From Muraenolepis orangiensis (taxonomy: Eukaryota; Chordata; Actinopteri; Gadiformes; Muraenolepididae), in the NCBI GenBank assembly GCA_027704905.1, contig CM051002.1:10372460-10436459 (forward strand): a stretch of 64,000 nucleotides of DNA, in the 5' to 3' direction. Positions 1 through 44,383 of this stretch are shown here, in pieces. Made by a program: the position numbers and the translations under genes. Under the pieces are notes generated by a model that ran no database searches, was not told where the DNA came from, and saw only the letters and a list, made by a program, of their open reading frames with translations. Positions within the stretch are counted from its first letter, which is position 1, and every line of letters begins with the position of its first letter.

Positions 1-194
1 TTAATTGCATGATGTCATGATTGCCATACAAGTGATTTACCTAGTAAATCAGAAGTGCCTAATTGCCTATCTATTGGAAGACGTCTGGAGAGAGTAACAG
101 GGAGAGAGAAGTCCCAACAGTTGTAGCATTCTCTTAGAAGAGATGAGTCTAGTCGAGTGGATTTTCACATAACTGAACTAATCAGAACTGCAAA

Positions 195-4491
<4,297 letters not shown>

Positions 4492-4566
4492 CCTGATAGA
4501 TCACGGGTTGGTGGGCCCCTAGCGTGTCGTTGGTATCTGAATACATGTGTCAGCTGTGGGGGGAGG

Positions 4567-4575
4567 ATATTTATA
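4567..4575 (-). promoter_or_regulatory. TATA box of cyp27b1
   Basis: On the minus strand the sequence reads TATAAATAT about 76-84 nt before the start codon at 4491. Transcription would then start near 4540 and give a 5' leader of about 50 nt. This is a good match to the motif, but the start site is inferred. Confidence 0.5.
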
Positions 4576-6118
4576 ATGCAGAACTCTGCAATACTAACCC
4601 ACCAAGAAAGGATGTACATGTATTATGTTAAGCCAATCACGGTGTGGTAGCCTACCACGTAACGGCACGCCTACAGACGGACCAAGAGAAGTCCAAACTA
4701 TGTGGGAGGTGTGTCTGACCAGACGGCTGAGGTCGGACCACTCGCAGCCCTTTGCTCCCTGGTGTCCATAGAGGCACAGCAGAATACATATGAAGAAATG
4801 TAAATAGTCTAGACTGCTAATAGACAATCCAGTCAATTTTAGCTGAATGCAATGGGTTGACCAGACGGCCAAGTGCTATGCCCAAGCAGCAATAATTAGG
4901 CTGAAATATTGTCAAATATTTAGCTGAAAAAAACGTTATAATCACTTAAGCACTATACAGAGAAAGTTCTGACCTGATTTCAACCAACCTACAATTAGCT
5001 CACTGTGCCATGAACTAGGCTACTTTAAGTAGGTTGAAAAGGCAACCTTTATTTTCTCATTTCTCACAAAATTATGTGCAAGTTGTATTTTAATTATGCC
5101 TGGAGTTTAGGCCTACAATTACAAAAAATTAGTATGACTGAAGAACCAAAGGTTACTCCAGGTGTCAATGTTTCTGCCGTTGGTCCTCTTGAAACAGAAT
5201 GAGATGTCAAAGCCCACAGGATACTGCTTGAGAGTGTGTGTTCAATGTAACAACAGTAACAACAGATAATACTGCTGGGGAGCAGCCAAAATATTGACAC
5301 AGGTCACCTGCTGCATCCTCACGTGTCGTACGTGTTGCACATCTTCATGGTTTGGGCCAAGACAAGAAGCCTAAATAAATACATAACGATATAAGCCAAC
5401 GCCTGCAGTCCATGTGTCATGCTTTATGGTTAGACAAGCTGCTCTTGCTATTCAATTACTCTGCTTAGTCCTTCATAACAACTCTGTTGCGTATAAGGTT
5501 TCTGAATAACCATATAGCTGCACTATTACACACGTAACTCATCTTCGTTGTATAACAGTACGAAAGCTCAACACAGAGCCAAGATTAAACTCATTTTGTC
5601 GAAGGCACGAGACCAGTACGCAAGACCTCCCACAGCATTAGGGTGTAGCTTGGCCAGACCATCCCTCAATGGACAAGAGTTATCTTCGAGTGTGAAAGAT
5701 AACCGATGACCTCTGAAATGGACACTCGACGTGAACAACTTTTTGAAAAAAAAGGGCCCCTTCAACTGCTTTTGCAACATATTGCAAACATACGTAGCCT
5801 ATCCCCTATGTTGTTTATTGAAGTCTCTGAACGTCTAAAGTGTCATCGACCATGTATTCTGACGCTGTGGGTTTGCCTCCACACAGGCAGTCAAGGCACC
5901 ATGATAAAACCATGATAAATGTTGATGGTTGAACAAAGAAAATCCACGGCATTGTAGGTGACATGTGGTACAGTATATGTTATGACATAGTGGGGGCCTT
6001 TGCACTGTGGTGAGGTGTGAACGGACGTGGCCCATGCAGCAGACGGGTGTCCTGCAATGTGTTGGCCCTGGGCCCAGTGGAGTGCTGCACTCTGCAGACT
6101 GTGATAAAGGTCATGGCT

Positions 6119-6120
6119 AC

Positions 6121-6173
<53 letters not shown>

Positions 6174-6202
6174 GGCTGGCTGTCTGTCTGTCTTTCTGTC
6201 TG
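6119..6202. repeat. (TGTC)n tetranucleotide microsatellite
   Basis: About 20 TGTC units are visible, with a TGGC interruption near 6172 and a TTTC one near 6191. Confidence 0.95.
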
Positions 6203-6769
6203 GGTTGTTATAGCAAATAGGACTGCCTGCTCTTACTTGGCGTAAAAGTATGCAGGTTTACTGGAAATTAGGTTTGGAGAATTTGAGATGAGCGATGAGG
6301 CAATGTTACATAATTGAGGATTGATGACAAACTATTATTCTATTCTATCTAATATTCAAGATTCAACACATACACATATGCCGTGAAATGACAGTGGCAG
6401 TGCCATGCAGAAATGGTGCAAAATACAATATAAAATAGAAAAACTGCAAAAAAAATTGTATATACAAAAATATAAAATATATAAAGGTGTAACAGTATTT
6501 ACAATGAGTTAGGATAAATATGAGCATAACTATAATGTGTAGGGACCTGGTGAGTGTTCACAGATGACCGATGGCCTGTGGGAAGAAGATCAAGGTAGAT
6601 TATAGTAGTAATACAAAAAGATTCATAATCATTTGTTGCATCTGTTGATCTGAAAAACGTGTTATTTTGTGTCATTGATGTTGAAACATCCCATAATCCT
6701 CAACGTTTGTACTTTCAACTACAGAAACAGAACAACATTGTGAACCGTTTCATACCCCTTGTATAAATG

Positions 6770-6980
6770 TTGAGGATTTAATCCTCTTTATTGGACACAT
6801 TAACCCATCCTAGCATTAGGAGCAGTGGGCAGCTATTTTATATACAGCGCCTGGGGACCAGTGTAGGGGTCTGCTGCCTTGCTCAAGGGCACCTTGGCAG
6901 TGCCCAGGTGTTTCAGGGACTTGAACTGGGGACTTTTCGGTTCCCAAACCGAGTCACCCACTGACTGAGCAGCCGCTAAT
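6770..6980 (-). repeat. tRNA-derived SINE relic
   Basis: On the minus strand a tRNA-like head (GCGGCTGCTCAGTCAGTGGG, then CAGTTCAAGTCCC) is followed by CCCTTGAGCAAGGCAGC and a short tail ending AATAAAGAGG. The CTTGAGCAAG core links it to the SINEs at 878 and 37083. Confidence 0.55.
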
Positions 6981-7394
6981 GGGGTTGCTAACAGTGATGT
7001 ATGAAGCACTTGCATTACCTTTCATCATTCATGTTCTCATACTGGCGAGAGCAATGATGACACAACTGGGAAATTGTTCACATTTCAAGGTTAAAGAAAT
7101 ATTCAAAACTCCTGGAAATCGACGCTTGGTTGAATGCCTTCCGGTTGAAAATACTTGCGAAGAACTAAGAGACAGGCTGCAGTGTCTTGTCAAGATTTAG
7201 GTTTGAGGTGACGCGTCGGGGGAAGGAGACGTGCTGGGTTGTGATGACAACGAGAGATGCTCATGTTTACAGTAGGAGCGCGCAGCAAGGAGCCGGGAGG
7301 AATCCCAGCAACACATGTTGTTTATGTTAGCTAATTCACTGGTGGTACTACTCAAATGACAATAGTATCAGCACTGAGCCGCATGTAAGCCACA

Positions 7395-7575
7395 TTCTGC
7401 TTTAAGCCACTGGGATAGTGTAGTCGCTACTGGCAGTCAAAATGTACTTCAGTTCGATCCCCAGTGTCCCCCAAGGTTGGCATCCAAGAGCAAGATCCCA
7501 AGCTCGGCCTGTTCCCCCTGTATCCCACTCCACTGTCAGTTGCTTTGGATACAGGTGTCTGCTAATTAGTGTTTG
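7395..7575 (+). repeat. possible degraded tRNA-like SINE
   Basis: A tRNA-like stretch with a B-box match (GTTCGATCCCC near 7443) is followed by AAGAGCAAGATCCC and a (T)GGATACAGGTGTCTGCTAA end. It is more diverged than the other copies, so family membership is uncertain. Confidence 0.4.
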
Positions 7576-8896
7576 TATAATATAGCCATTTTAGCAGAAT
7601 AAAGCACCCAATATATAACAAAAAAAGATTGTGTATTGAGAAGAAGTTGTCACAGGGAGGACTACTGACTGCTGTCCAAAATATTCCTGCAAATGCTTTT
7701 GCCTTAAACTCTGACATTCTGACAAAGCCTAAAAATAGATTTCTGGGGCATGTGAGTGGTTACAATACAATAAATACGAGGGACAAGGGGTGGAGTAAAG
7801 TATGAAATAGCGTAAATCTGTCTTTTATACACTAAAGGTGGTTGGGTAGATGGCTATTTTCACCATCCCAAGAAAAGTGTGATGAACAATGTATTATTCT
7901 ATAATCCTTAGAGACATACACGTCTTAAATGTCGATTTGTCATTTGGTCTTAGAAAAAAAAAATGTTCCTTCAAAGTCAATATGAGAATAGTGAAGCAAA
8001 CTTAAGTAAAAAGTGTGTGAAAGCTATTTACCATTGGTGACAGATAAAGTAAACTAACTTTCACAATGACCAACTCCCAAGTGCATTGGCGCTTTTGTTT
8101 ATTGCTGCACTGAATACTGCAGTGTTGAAGGCATGTACCAGCTTGCTTTAATATCCCTAACACCACAACACCCTGAAGCTCCAACGGAAGGATACCCATC
8201 ATTAAGTGAACCTTTGATGCAAAAACGGATACGACACCAGATACAAGCCATTGTTGATACTAGTAAGCAACTCCTTTAGTAGTATTTAAGACTTAAAGTC
8301 ACATACTGAACAAACCAATGACTTTCGCTCCTATACCACATGTCTACTGTAGCACAACACATGTCTGGCTTATTGAAAAACACACCACATGTCCTGAATG
8401 TAAAAATTATTTAGCAATACACAACCATACCATCACCACCAAAGCAACTGTATAGTAACAAGTAAAAAGCCAAAGACAGATGGCAAAACGCCTGTTTAAT
8501 CAGATTGGTAGTGACATTTCATTTGCAAAAAATGATTTGCCATCCACAAATAAGCATATAAGCATATATATATAATTACATATATAGCATATAATTGTTA
8601 TTTAAAAACATATATACAAAATATTTTGAGATTGAATTTGGAGCCAATGCACATCCTCTGACAAAAAAAACAATAGGGTTCAACCACAGATGACGAGGGT
8701 TTAACAGGCTCAAAAAACAGACGCTACATTTCATGGAAACGAGACATCCGATTGGAAAAGAGGCTATATTTTAGATCGCGAAAGAAAATTCCAAACGGCT
8801 GAACATTGGTTTCAGCAGTCACACACACCATTCAACTGTTGTCTGGCTGTCTGTACAATTATGTTACAATACTACAACTAGGCGGAGGTCATTGGG

Positions 8897-14256
<5,360 letters not shown>

Positions 14257-15249
14257 TTTGGGATGTTAACTTTGTATGCGATCTAAAGGAAAAGGGAAAA
14301 ACCTTTAATTTATTTCACGTTTTACTCCAAAGTAACCACGCGTCTAGAGTTTACCACTACGAGTCGCAGCCTTTTTACGTCAGGACACACTGAGGCTCAT
14401 GGGTTGCCAGATTTGCTGACATTTCTTATCGTCGTTTAGTCCTACATCTTTGCATTTATGGCAGTATATTTGCATCACATTCACTTTTTGCATTTATTTT
14501 GTTACTGGTATATTACATTGCATTGCTATTAAGTCATTTATGTTCTCATTAAACTGTTTGTTTTTGTTTTTTAAATAAACAAAAAACGAAAATGCCGTTG
14601 TTTGGAAGGTATTTATCATTCCTAATGATAAAGTATACAAATTATAACTATTGTACAAGTTCTAACCTCTACTTGCGCAAGATGAAGTGGTCTATCACAA
14701 TAATGCATTTTCTGGTGCTGATGGATCACCCTTTTACAGTGTACGTCGCCATCGCGACAATAGGGCAGCAACACCGCCCCCTGTTGTCAGCAGAGGGCAA
14801 CTGCAGCAAATGTCATCGCACATTCAGAAAAGCTGCGGTTACAGAAGAAAGGTTGCTTAATACGTGTTTTCTTTGCTAGTACAATTCTTATGACATGGCA
14901 AGGGTCGTCCAAATTGTGTGAAATCAATCGCAGTAGGGATAACATATAATGTAAATAAATCAATGTCTTTAATGAATAAAGAAAAGGTAGCACAGGTCTA
15001 GTTATATAAAACATATATATATATATATATATATGTATATAAAGTATGCAGACAAATAAAAATTTAGTTTTATGATTTGAAAAAATTCCCCTTGCACAAA
15101 ATCCTTCGTGTTACACAAGACAAACGATAATGATTTCCATTAGTCTCATCTGCTCTGGCGCAGGGCGTTGTTTATTTGTTGTTCCACTCAGCGGTGATAA
15201 GTGTTGTCCTTATACAGCAACGTTAGCCTCTTTGATGACTGTCTGAACT

Positions 15250-15275
15250 CCCCCCCCCCCCCCCCCCCCCCCCCC
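15250..15275. repeat. poly-C run
   Basis: Homopolymer of about 26 C between METTL1 and CDK4. Its length in the assembly is unreliable. Confidence 0.9.
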
Positions 15276-16019
15276 GACCTAGTTTACTGTTGTTTTTGCT
15301 TGCCTTGTTTTATTGACCAGCAGGCTGACATTCTGCAAAACAAACAGATTTAAGTCTGTCTGGTGAACTTCATTTTACTTATTTGATCACCTTCACCAAC
15401 ATGTACAAATCAATGCTAAGTATCCGCTATCGCTCTGCAAGCACATTTGGTCCCTGGTTGACTTTGAGCCCATGGAGTTAGCATAACCCCGAGTCGATAG
15501 AGAAGGTCCTATTCTGTTTATCTCATAGTTGCAAATGATGTAATGCCCTTGACGCCCTGGCAAGTCTTTTTTTAAAGACGTGGCAACTTCATTGAGCGGT
15601 AACAAACGGTCACATTGTTAATATTTCATCTAAGGCGTCTTGAAGGTGAATCTGAGAAGCATACGACCAATATCGTAGCAACCACAAGATGTGTCCTGCT
15701 CAACACTTTTCCAAAGTAACCAGGCAGGGGGCAGAATACCCATGGGAATAGGAAGGGTTCTGGATTACATTTGTCCTGTATCAGACCCAGAATCAGAATC
15801 ATATAAGTATATATATATTTGCACATACAAGGATAGTGACTTGGTGAGGTTGGTGCATAAAACGCATACAGTAACATGATATTAGCCAAATACTGTATGT
15901 ACACGAAGAATAAAACATATAAATGATTTATTTACACACACATTTTTTATTTTATCAATTTGATCTGTCTTATTTTAATCTATATAACTATTGAATTATT
16001 TTACTGTACGTGCAATTTA

Positions 16020-16073
16020 ACCATGTCTGTAAAGCGCCTTGGGTGTCCAGAAAAGCGCTGTATGAAATTGAAT

Positions 16074-16104
<31 letters not shown>
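16020..16104 (+). repeat. retroposon 3' tail with (TTA)n
   Basis: The sequence TGTAAAGCGCCTTGGGTGTC, then AAAAGCGCTGTATGAAAT and a (TTA)n run, is the common 3' end of several fish non-LTR elements. No body of the element is recognisable next to it. Confidence 0.55.
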
Positions 16105-16105
<1 letters not shown>

Positions 16106-16704
16106 GAATGATTAAGAATTAGAAATGATGAAGGCTGAGAAAGGGCTAGAGGCTATGAAATGGGTATAAGCAATTACAATAAATATGAATAAATAAAGAT
16201 TTACGTGTGTGTGTGGGCGTGTGGGCGTGTGGGTGGTACTGATGTGTTCTGGATCAAGGGGAGGACGACCCCATCTGACAACTGAGAAGGTTGTGTTTGA
16301 GCCCTGGTTATTAGGTCTGACATATAAGAAGAGCAGTGCTAACCCTCAGGTTCAAACCAGAGATGAGATGGCGGAAGCTTCAAGACAAAACAAAAACAAA
16401 AGACCAAGCCACGACATGACATCGTTGGGGGTGTGCTCTTGTACCACTGTGATCACAAATAAATGTTCACTTTCTCTTTCAGAAGAGGATGAAGGAACAC
16501 ACAGTACGTGGTCCTGGAGTGGCACAAGCCCAAGAGAGACCAGGTCATCAGCAACCTGCCAATTAGCATAGCATTGTTTAGGGTTTGGCAGCTGTATATA
16601 TACATTATAGTAGAAACTGTAAATAGTGTACTTTGTGTTGACAGAAGTATCTTCTGTATTTACAGTGTATCGTTTGTAATATAGGTATTGCATATACATG
16701 CTGA

Positions 16705-16708
<4 letters not shown>

Positions 16709-16770
<62 letters not shown>
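16709..16770. repeat. (AAT)n microsatellite
   Basis: About 20 AAT units with one AGT interruption. It lies between the two arms of a 23-bp inverted repeat (16470-16492 and 16830-16852). Confidence 0.95.
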
Positions 16771-17429
16771 CAGAATGCATGAGCATTAATGATTTCGAAA
16801 CCCGATGGTTGTGGTCACATGGCGGAAACTCATCCTCTTCAGAAAGAGAAAGGCCCACACACATATTCCATACACCTATGTACATAAAGTGCACTGCAAC
16901 TATCAATTCAACTGGTCGGAACTACAATCATTACTATCTGTGGACAAGATGATTATTAGGATTATGATGTGTGGGGTGATGATGATAATGATTTACATAT
17001 TTTACATATTTGACTTCTGATTATATATTGTTTGAAATTGCTGAAATAACTGTATTGGCAAAAATAATCCCCCAGCCTTATTTATAACAGTGATTTATGG
17101 TCACTGACTCATGGATACGGCATTAGCAACTGATGTAGTGAAACCAAAAAAATGGGAGGCTGTGAAGGTTAGAGCTTTGTTGGAACAACTCCCACCCTCT
17201 GCTTCTCACGTTGTATCAGTCACATACATGCAAAACAGCTCACTGCAGAGCAGTGTGGGTACAGTAATACAAAAACAAGGAAATAATAGCCCAGCCCACA
17301 TAGCCCAGGACTGGAGTCCTGTTGTAAGAAACCTTGGAAACCCTGGTCCTTTTGCACAATTCAACACATGTACATATCATTCATGAGTCACTTAGTTCTT
17401 TTTGGTTATTTTTATTGTATACAGTATTA

Positions 17430-17540
17430 TTATAGTATTATTTTGGAGATTCATACTGGGGGAGGGAATGGGGAGTCACCATTCCATTGTACTTGTTGCA
17501 TATGGCAAATAAATATATTGTATCTTGTATCTAATGTCTC
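17430..17540 (+). repeat. AT-rich retroposon, sense copy, 3' end
   Basis: The tail reads GGGAGGGAATGGGGAGTCAC, ATTCCATTGTACTTGTTGCA, TATGGCAAATAAA. It matches the end at 59840-59915 and the reverse complements at 23220, 24070 and 48702. Confidence 0.65.
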
Positions 17541-17705
17541 CTGTGTTGAGAGCACACACACAAACATGTTGACATCATATTGACCCGAATGGCATATTTG
17601 ACTTACAGGTACAGAGGCTGGGCGTCCTAAGTTGGGTCAATGGGCCCCCGAGCATGTGTGTGTGTGTGCACAGGAAACAACACAGGACCATACTGCTGAT
17701 GTAAC

Positions 17706-17865
<160 letters not shown>

Positions 17866-18399
17866 TTGTTACATTCCGTGTCACATAACAGCGGTCAATC
17901 TCTCGCACAGTCAACTAGCAAAAGACAGATACTACCTGGGCTATACAGCTCCAGGGGATCACACCCAGTCACACTGCAGCTGTAGACTGAATCTGTACTC
18001 ATATTCTGGTGGATCACAGTGGTGGAGGTAGACTCCTCAGTATAGTGGGTGTGGATTGTCTAGTTTAAGCTAAAATGCCCAATATGTTTAATACATATAT
18101 TATATAACAATATATAATACATATATACAATATAGTCATTTGGGGTGCGTTCTTCTTTGGTGGTTGCTGGAATTCCCTCCCCCCAGTGTTTACAGGGGCC
18201 TCTTTGTAAGGCCCCCCCCCCCAAACAACAACACAGTTACAATAACAACAACAAAACAGAATTTCCGGTCCAAAATGTGGGAATTTGTAAACACTATAAA
18301 TACAATAGCCACTCAAATCACATAGTAACCACAACTCGAAGCTAATTAACAGGTCATAAATACATAAGTTTTCATCATTTTGACCGCACGTTAAGCTCC

Positions 18400-18645
18400 G
18401 CCCTAGAATAAGGGAAGCAACAGGAAGCAACTGTAGTGCTTGTCTTCTTTACCCCAAAAGATTCAGGGCTTTGAAAAAGTAAGGCCGAAATTATATTGTT
18501 CCTGCAGATTCCCTTCAGCAACAGAAACCAAAAGCCTGCACGCCAGTTGGTGAGCCGAATCCTGGTCGTAGTGCTAGTTTCATGAGGATGACTTCTTTAT
18601 AAAGCTGATATAAGCTTGCCCACACTACAGAAAGGAACAGACGTG
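18400..18645 (+). promoter_or_regulatory. candidate cdk4 promoter and non-coding exon 1
   Basis: The coding exon of cdk4 begins with a strong acceptor (pyrimidine tract then GTCAG) at 21112, so an upstream leader exon is expected, as in human CDK4. A good donor (ACGTG then GTAAGT) ends at 18645, and a CTCCGCCC GC-box-like motif lies near 18397. Which donor is used cannot be decided from sequence alone. Confidence 0.35.
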
Positions 18646-21112
<2,467 letters not shown>

Positions 21113-21134
21113 TCTGTGAAGAAGAGTTTCCGCC

Positions 21135-27333
<6,199 letters not shown>

Positions 27334-27414
27334 CATCAACGCTTTGTTTGTTTGTTTTTGACGTGCTGTCATGTAAAGGATCTATGACTGGATTATGCTG
27401 CGGGAAACCCACAC

Positions 27415-27446
<32 letters not shown>

Positions 27447-27481
27447 TTATACACACACACCCACACACACACACACACACT

Positions 27482-27524
<43 letters not shown>

Positions 27525-28511
27525 ATACTCCCAGTGGATCTCTGATTGCAGTCTGAGAATGAAATATGATAATGAGGAAGAGGTTATTAAACATGATCCT
27601 TGGCTTGTGCCAAGGATCATGTACACGTTACAAATAATGATTTATGAGTTTTTAAATGAATGATGTCAGTGTTTTGTTTTGTTTTGCAGTTGGGTTCCAC
27701 ACAAAACTTTGATAAGAGGTTATCATTCTATTCCGTCATCGTTCCGTTCTATCATCGCTGCATTTGGCAGAATTATGAATTGGGAATAATACATGTGAGT
27801 GAATCAGTCAATATCAAAATGCTTAAAGTTACGATTTGGTGGAGGAGACACCAGGCTAAAAATCATAGTGGTTACTTGGATCGATTCGAGAAACACCTGA
27901 AAGTGACTGAAAAAAAAGGCATTCGCGTTGCAACGTCATCAGCGTTGATCGGTAAGGATGGAACTCTTATCAAGGTGAAACCCTTCCTGTAAAAAAACAA
28001 CAACCCTGACATTGTCTTAAAAAAACGAATGTACAGGCACACGACTTGTTGTGGCATTCCTTGAATTGGGATCTTGATGTGGGCCAAAGTGTTTATGTAC
28101 CGATGGTGTCCCCTTTGTCTGTTTCGTTTGTAGCACCTCTTGCAATGAACGGGCACCGCAATGACCAATTATTAAAAGCTGCTCTAACCACGCCCTGGCT
28201 TCATGTGTGCCTTGACGTGTACAGGGAAACCCGTGTTCTGCTCAACCTTCAGAGAAAGCCCACCGCGATTTCAGTTTCTACCCACCAGCAGCCAACCTCT
28301 GCCAGAGTGTTTTGTTCTTTTAACATGTGATTTGATTAAAAGTGTGCTATCCAGGAAAATGCCAGTCCCTTTAAAGTAGTGTAAAGACAAAGTGTTGAAA
28401 GAATTTGTATGTATGGATGTGGATGTTTGTATGCTATTTTTCAAGTATGGCGTTTTGGATGCGAAGATGGAAAATCTGGATACAGTGAAAATAAACTTTT
28501 CAGGCAATAAA
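27334..28511 (+). other. cdk4 3' untranslated region with poly(A) signals
   Basis: After the stop at 27333 come a (CA)n-rich stretch (27413-27525), a perfect 14-bp hairpin (27591-27622), and two AATAAA signals at 28490-28495 and 28506-28511. The open frames inside are not exons of a recognised gene. The UTR extent is inferred from the signals. Confidence 0.5.
27591..27622 (+). promoter_or_regulatory. perfect 14-bp stem-loop in cdk4 3' UTR
   Basis: ACATGATCCTTGGC, the loop TTGT, and GCCAAGGATCATGT pair perfectly. It lies 258 nt after the stop codon. No known RNA family is recognised. Confidence 0.6.
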
Positions 28512-29002
28512 CCCCACATTGTTATATAGGCCTGCGTCTCCAAGAATCCCTAGTACATTGCCATTGATATTTAAGATTTGACTCGCATAAACAAACTGAT
28601 ACCGAGGAGTGAATTCAGTGACCCAAAAGCAGATTTTCAAGGTTTATTGTTCTACTTTATATCTCACCAAGCATTGAAATGTTTTAAAATGGTTTGTTTG
28701 ACACAAAAATGCTAAACCCAAATAAGAGAAGGTTGTTTGGAAGCTTGTGGTTGCTTCCCAGATTCTGCTGTGACAATTTTTTCGACAAGTTGCACAATCT
28801 AACCTGCTGAGGTTCTCACCAAGGCAAGAAGTGGCTGTGTAGGAAGCTAGGCAATTGTCAAGTCTATTTTTATAACAGAAAATACCTATCTTGCAGATAA
28901 ACGTGCGAGGTTCTTCGTCACAGACGAGTCAGTGAAATTGTATTGCGATTAACAATGTATGAACAAGTCTACTGTTGCGCATCGGCTGTTTATCATATTA
29001 GA

Positions 29003-29043
<41 letters not shown>

Positions 29044-30420
29044 CTTATATTTATTTAAGTTCCTAATTTCATCAATCAATGCAGAGTATTTACATACTGA
29101 CAGAACATGACATGTTGTGAAGCTGTCTCAGTTACTACTGTACAGATTTGATGCGGCACTAACATTTCTATAATAATACTTTTGCCAATGTCAGTACTGT
29201 CGTCAACAACTTGGTCTCAACATGAGTACAGTGATGGGAGGACCTCTCACCTCACTGGTGTGACAAAATAACGTAACATATCAATATCATTCTCTTTTTC
29301 AAACAAAAATATCAGATCATGTACAAATATAGGCCTAATATAACTTGTATTGATGGCCTGCAAGCCTAAATCAAATTGTATTGGAATATAACGATCGTCT
29401 GAGAAAATAAATCACCTTAAGCCTCTATATTATAGTGCTTGCTTTGCAAATGTTTCCCCAAAGCAGGAGTAGGACGGCAGCGTGCTAACCGACGTAAACA
29501 TTTAGCTGGTAACCACTGCTGTTTTATGTATAGCATCAAATATAAAATGCTAATAAACGTAGGATCAATAGCCAACCCTTCTGTTTAATTGACCAAGTTC
29601 TTATTCAACCGTTTTAAATGTGGGCCTACACATGTAGAAACAGCGCCCCCTAGAGCAATCCATTAAACCCCCCACCCGGTCAACCCCAGCAGCGGACACG
29701 GGATGAAGATAATTTAAATGGAAGCAAGGGACCGCAAACATGCTGCAATTAGACATGCCACGTTTGCTTAATGCAGACTGTCAAGGATGGGAGAAAAAAC
29801 CCTCACTCATGGGCATCATGGGTTGGCTCTAATGATTTTATTGTAGGACTGAAACATATGGTCATTTATGAAAGTTGGGTCTATATTTTGTTGTTGAGTC
29901 CCCGCATGAACATCCACATTTCTTAATTAAAAAAAGGATATTAGGTAAAAACTTTTAGATGATGAATAGGGATTTTACATAACCCATTTCGAAGATCATT
30001 TTAGATTTTGTGTTGAAGAATAGATCCTATTGTCATGACATCTGAATGGGCTGGCAGGCTTACAAGGCCATATTTACTCTGAGCTTTATTCATCCGATTT
30101 TAGATTTCCTCCGGAAAATAAGGAGATAATATATTTCTATAAAAGAGGAAAATGTATCTATCCATCTATGCTCTATTTTTATATTATTTAGGCCATCCCC
30201 AATTGCTTTTAATCCATATCGTGTTGTCAAGTGAATTTAGGCTGCCTGCAGAGACTGTCATGAAAAATGACCCGTTGGGCCTGAATAGACTAGAACGGAT
30301 AGGAAGGAGATATATTCCTCTCCCCAGCCCCTCCTTACGAGGCTGGTACCGCCCTAAATATGAGCACAGGGTTAACCCCCCGCCCAAGACCACTACCATC
30401 AGCATCCCCATCCTCCTAAC

Positions 30421-30559
<139 letters not shown>

Positions 30560-30781
30560 TGGCGCTGCCTCGGAGCCTCGTAGCTCGCATTAAACAGAAG
30601 CCTATGGCAGGCGGTTGAAGAGCAAGGGAAGAGGAGAAGAAGGAGAAGAAGAAGAAAAAATAGAAACCAACCGGAGGGGCCGCGCTGGGCTGGTGGGCTT
30701 CCGCCGCCTCCCTCCCAGACCCAGTTTATTGACTCGCTAATTGAACGAGGCGCTCGGCGAGAGCGGAGGGCTGCGGTGACC

Positions 30782-30814
<33 letters not shown>

Positions 30815-30867
30815 CGAGAGAGAGAGCGAGAGCGAGAGCGAGAGAGAGAGAGAGAGAGAGAGAGAGG
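30782..30867. repeat. (GA)n tract with GC interruptions near the agap2 start region
   Basis: GAGAGA units interrupted by GCGA several times, in the GC-rich region just upstream of agap2. It may be part of the leader exon. Confidence 0.9.
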
Positions 30868-32031
30868 GGACGCCGAAGAGGAAGAGACGCAGACGGCTTG
30901 CACGATGAAGCTGTTGCTGTGATTATTCCAAGCCACTGTCACTGGAATGCGATGCGCGCGTTTTCTCCTCTACCAGATGAAGAGCAGTGACAGCAGATGC
31001 TCCACCGCGGCGTTTCCCGATGGACGTTTTTTTTGTGGATGCTGCCGGATCCGTGCAAGACATTGCCTGACCCACACACACACACACACACGGTGTCGAA
31101 TGGAGACCTCCAGACGCTTCGTGACATGTGAATGATTTTTTTTTCATCCCTCCATCCGTGGAATTTTGTTTCACCTGTTTCTCTCTCTCTCTCTCTCCTC
31201 CCCCCCCCCCCCACCCCTCTCGTCTCGATGGATGAATTGAGGCTCGTTATTTGTCTGCCGTCCGTGGTGTGCCATGTGAGATCCCATTGGCAAGAGACAT
31301 TTTGTGTGGACACACACAATCAATTGTAGGGAACATTTTCAGTGGAATTTATTCAGAGACACACTAAGGTATGCGCTGCAGAGAACCTTGGGGAACCTTC
31401 ATCCACACTGTAGGTTTGTATTTCATTTTTTAATGGGATAACCTCCAAATGTGAGCTGTTGCATGATGGTAGAGTCCCCCCGTCCCCCATCCCCCCCCCC
31501 CCCCCCCCTCCTCCAGTCTAGGGTATCATCACAGAGATTTGCATGTCTGTATGCCAGCATTGTGTAGTAGGCTACGGGAAACAGGGGGTTTGGACAAAAT
31601 GACACCATAGCCAAGAGAGCAAACAGGTTATGAATGAGTCAGTAGTGGAGCCCGACCAGAGACTAGTAGTAGTAGTGGTGGTGTGTACAGAAGGGTGTTA
31701 ATGGCCACTGACACTTGATTCACAAGTGGGCCAACCGTATTACCATGTCCTATGCCACTAACAACACCCTCAAATATCACAGCAAAGTAGAATTATTTAG
31801 CGAGAAAAGCCTTGTTGTTTTCTCGTCTGATATATTTAATCGGACAGCATTCCTACCATGTGCTGCGCTGTTTATTCACCTCTATTTTTATTCCCCCGTC
31901 TGCTCTAGCCTCGCCGTTGCTCACCCTAGCTGTGGTCTGCTGTCGTCGTCACAGGGGATAAGTACGCGTTAAACCCCCCCGCCCCCCCCCCCCAAAGTTC
32001 CTGCTGTGCTTAGCTGTGGTCGTGGGCAACA

Positions 32032-44383
<12,352 letters not shown>

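Larger units (their letters stand above)
4492..8896. other. cyp27b1-mettl1 intergenic region
   Basis: No exon-like coding sequence was recognised. It holds the cyp27b1 promoter side, a (TGTC)n tract at 6119-6202, two tRNA-SINE-like relics (about 6770-6980 and 7395-7575), and, towards 8600-8896, probably the 3' UTR of mettl1, which is transcribed from the right. The short open frames here have no recognisable domains. Confidence 0.6.

Noticed and set aside
27660..28330. Open frames of about 110 and 94 codons after cdk4
   Set aside because: They lie between the cdk4 stop and its poly(A) signals, have no domain and poor start context, and so are treated as 3' UTR.
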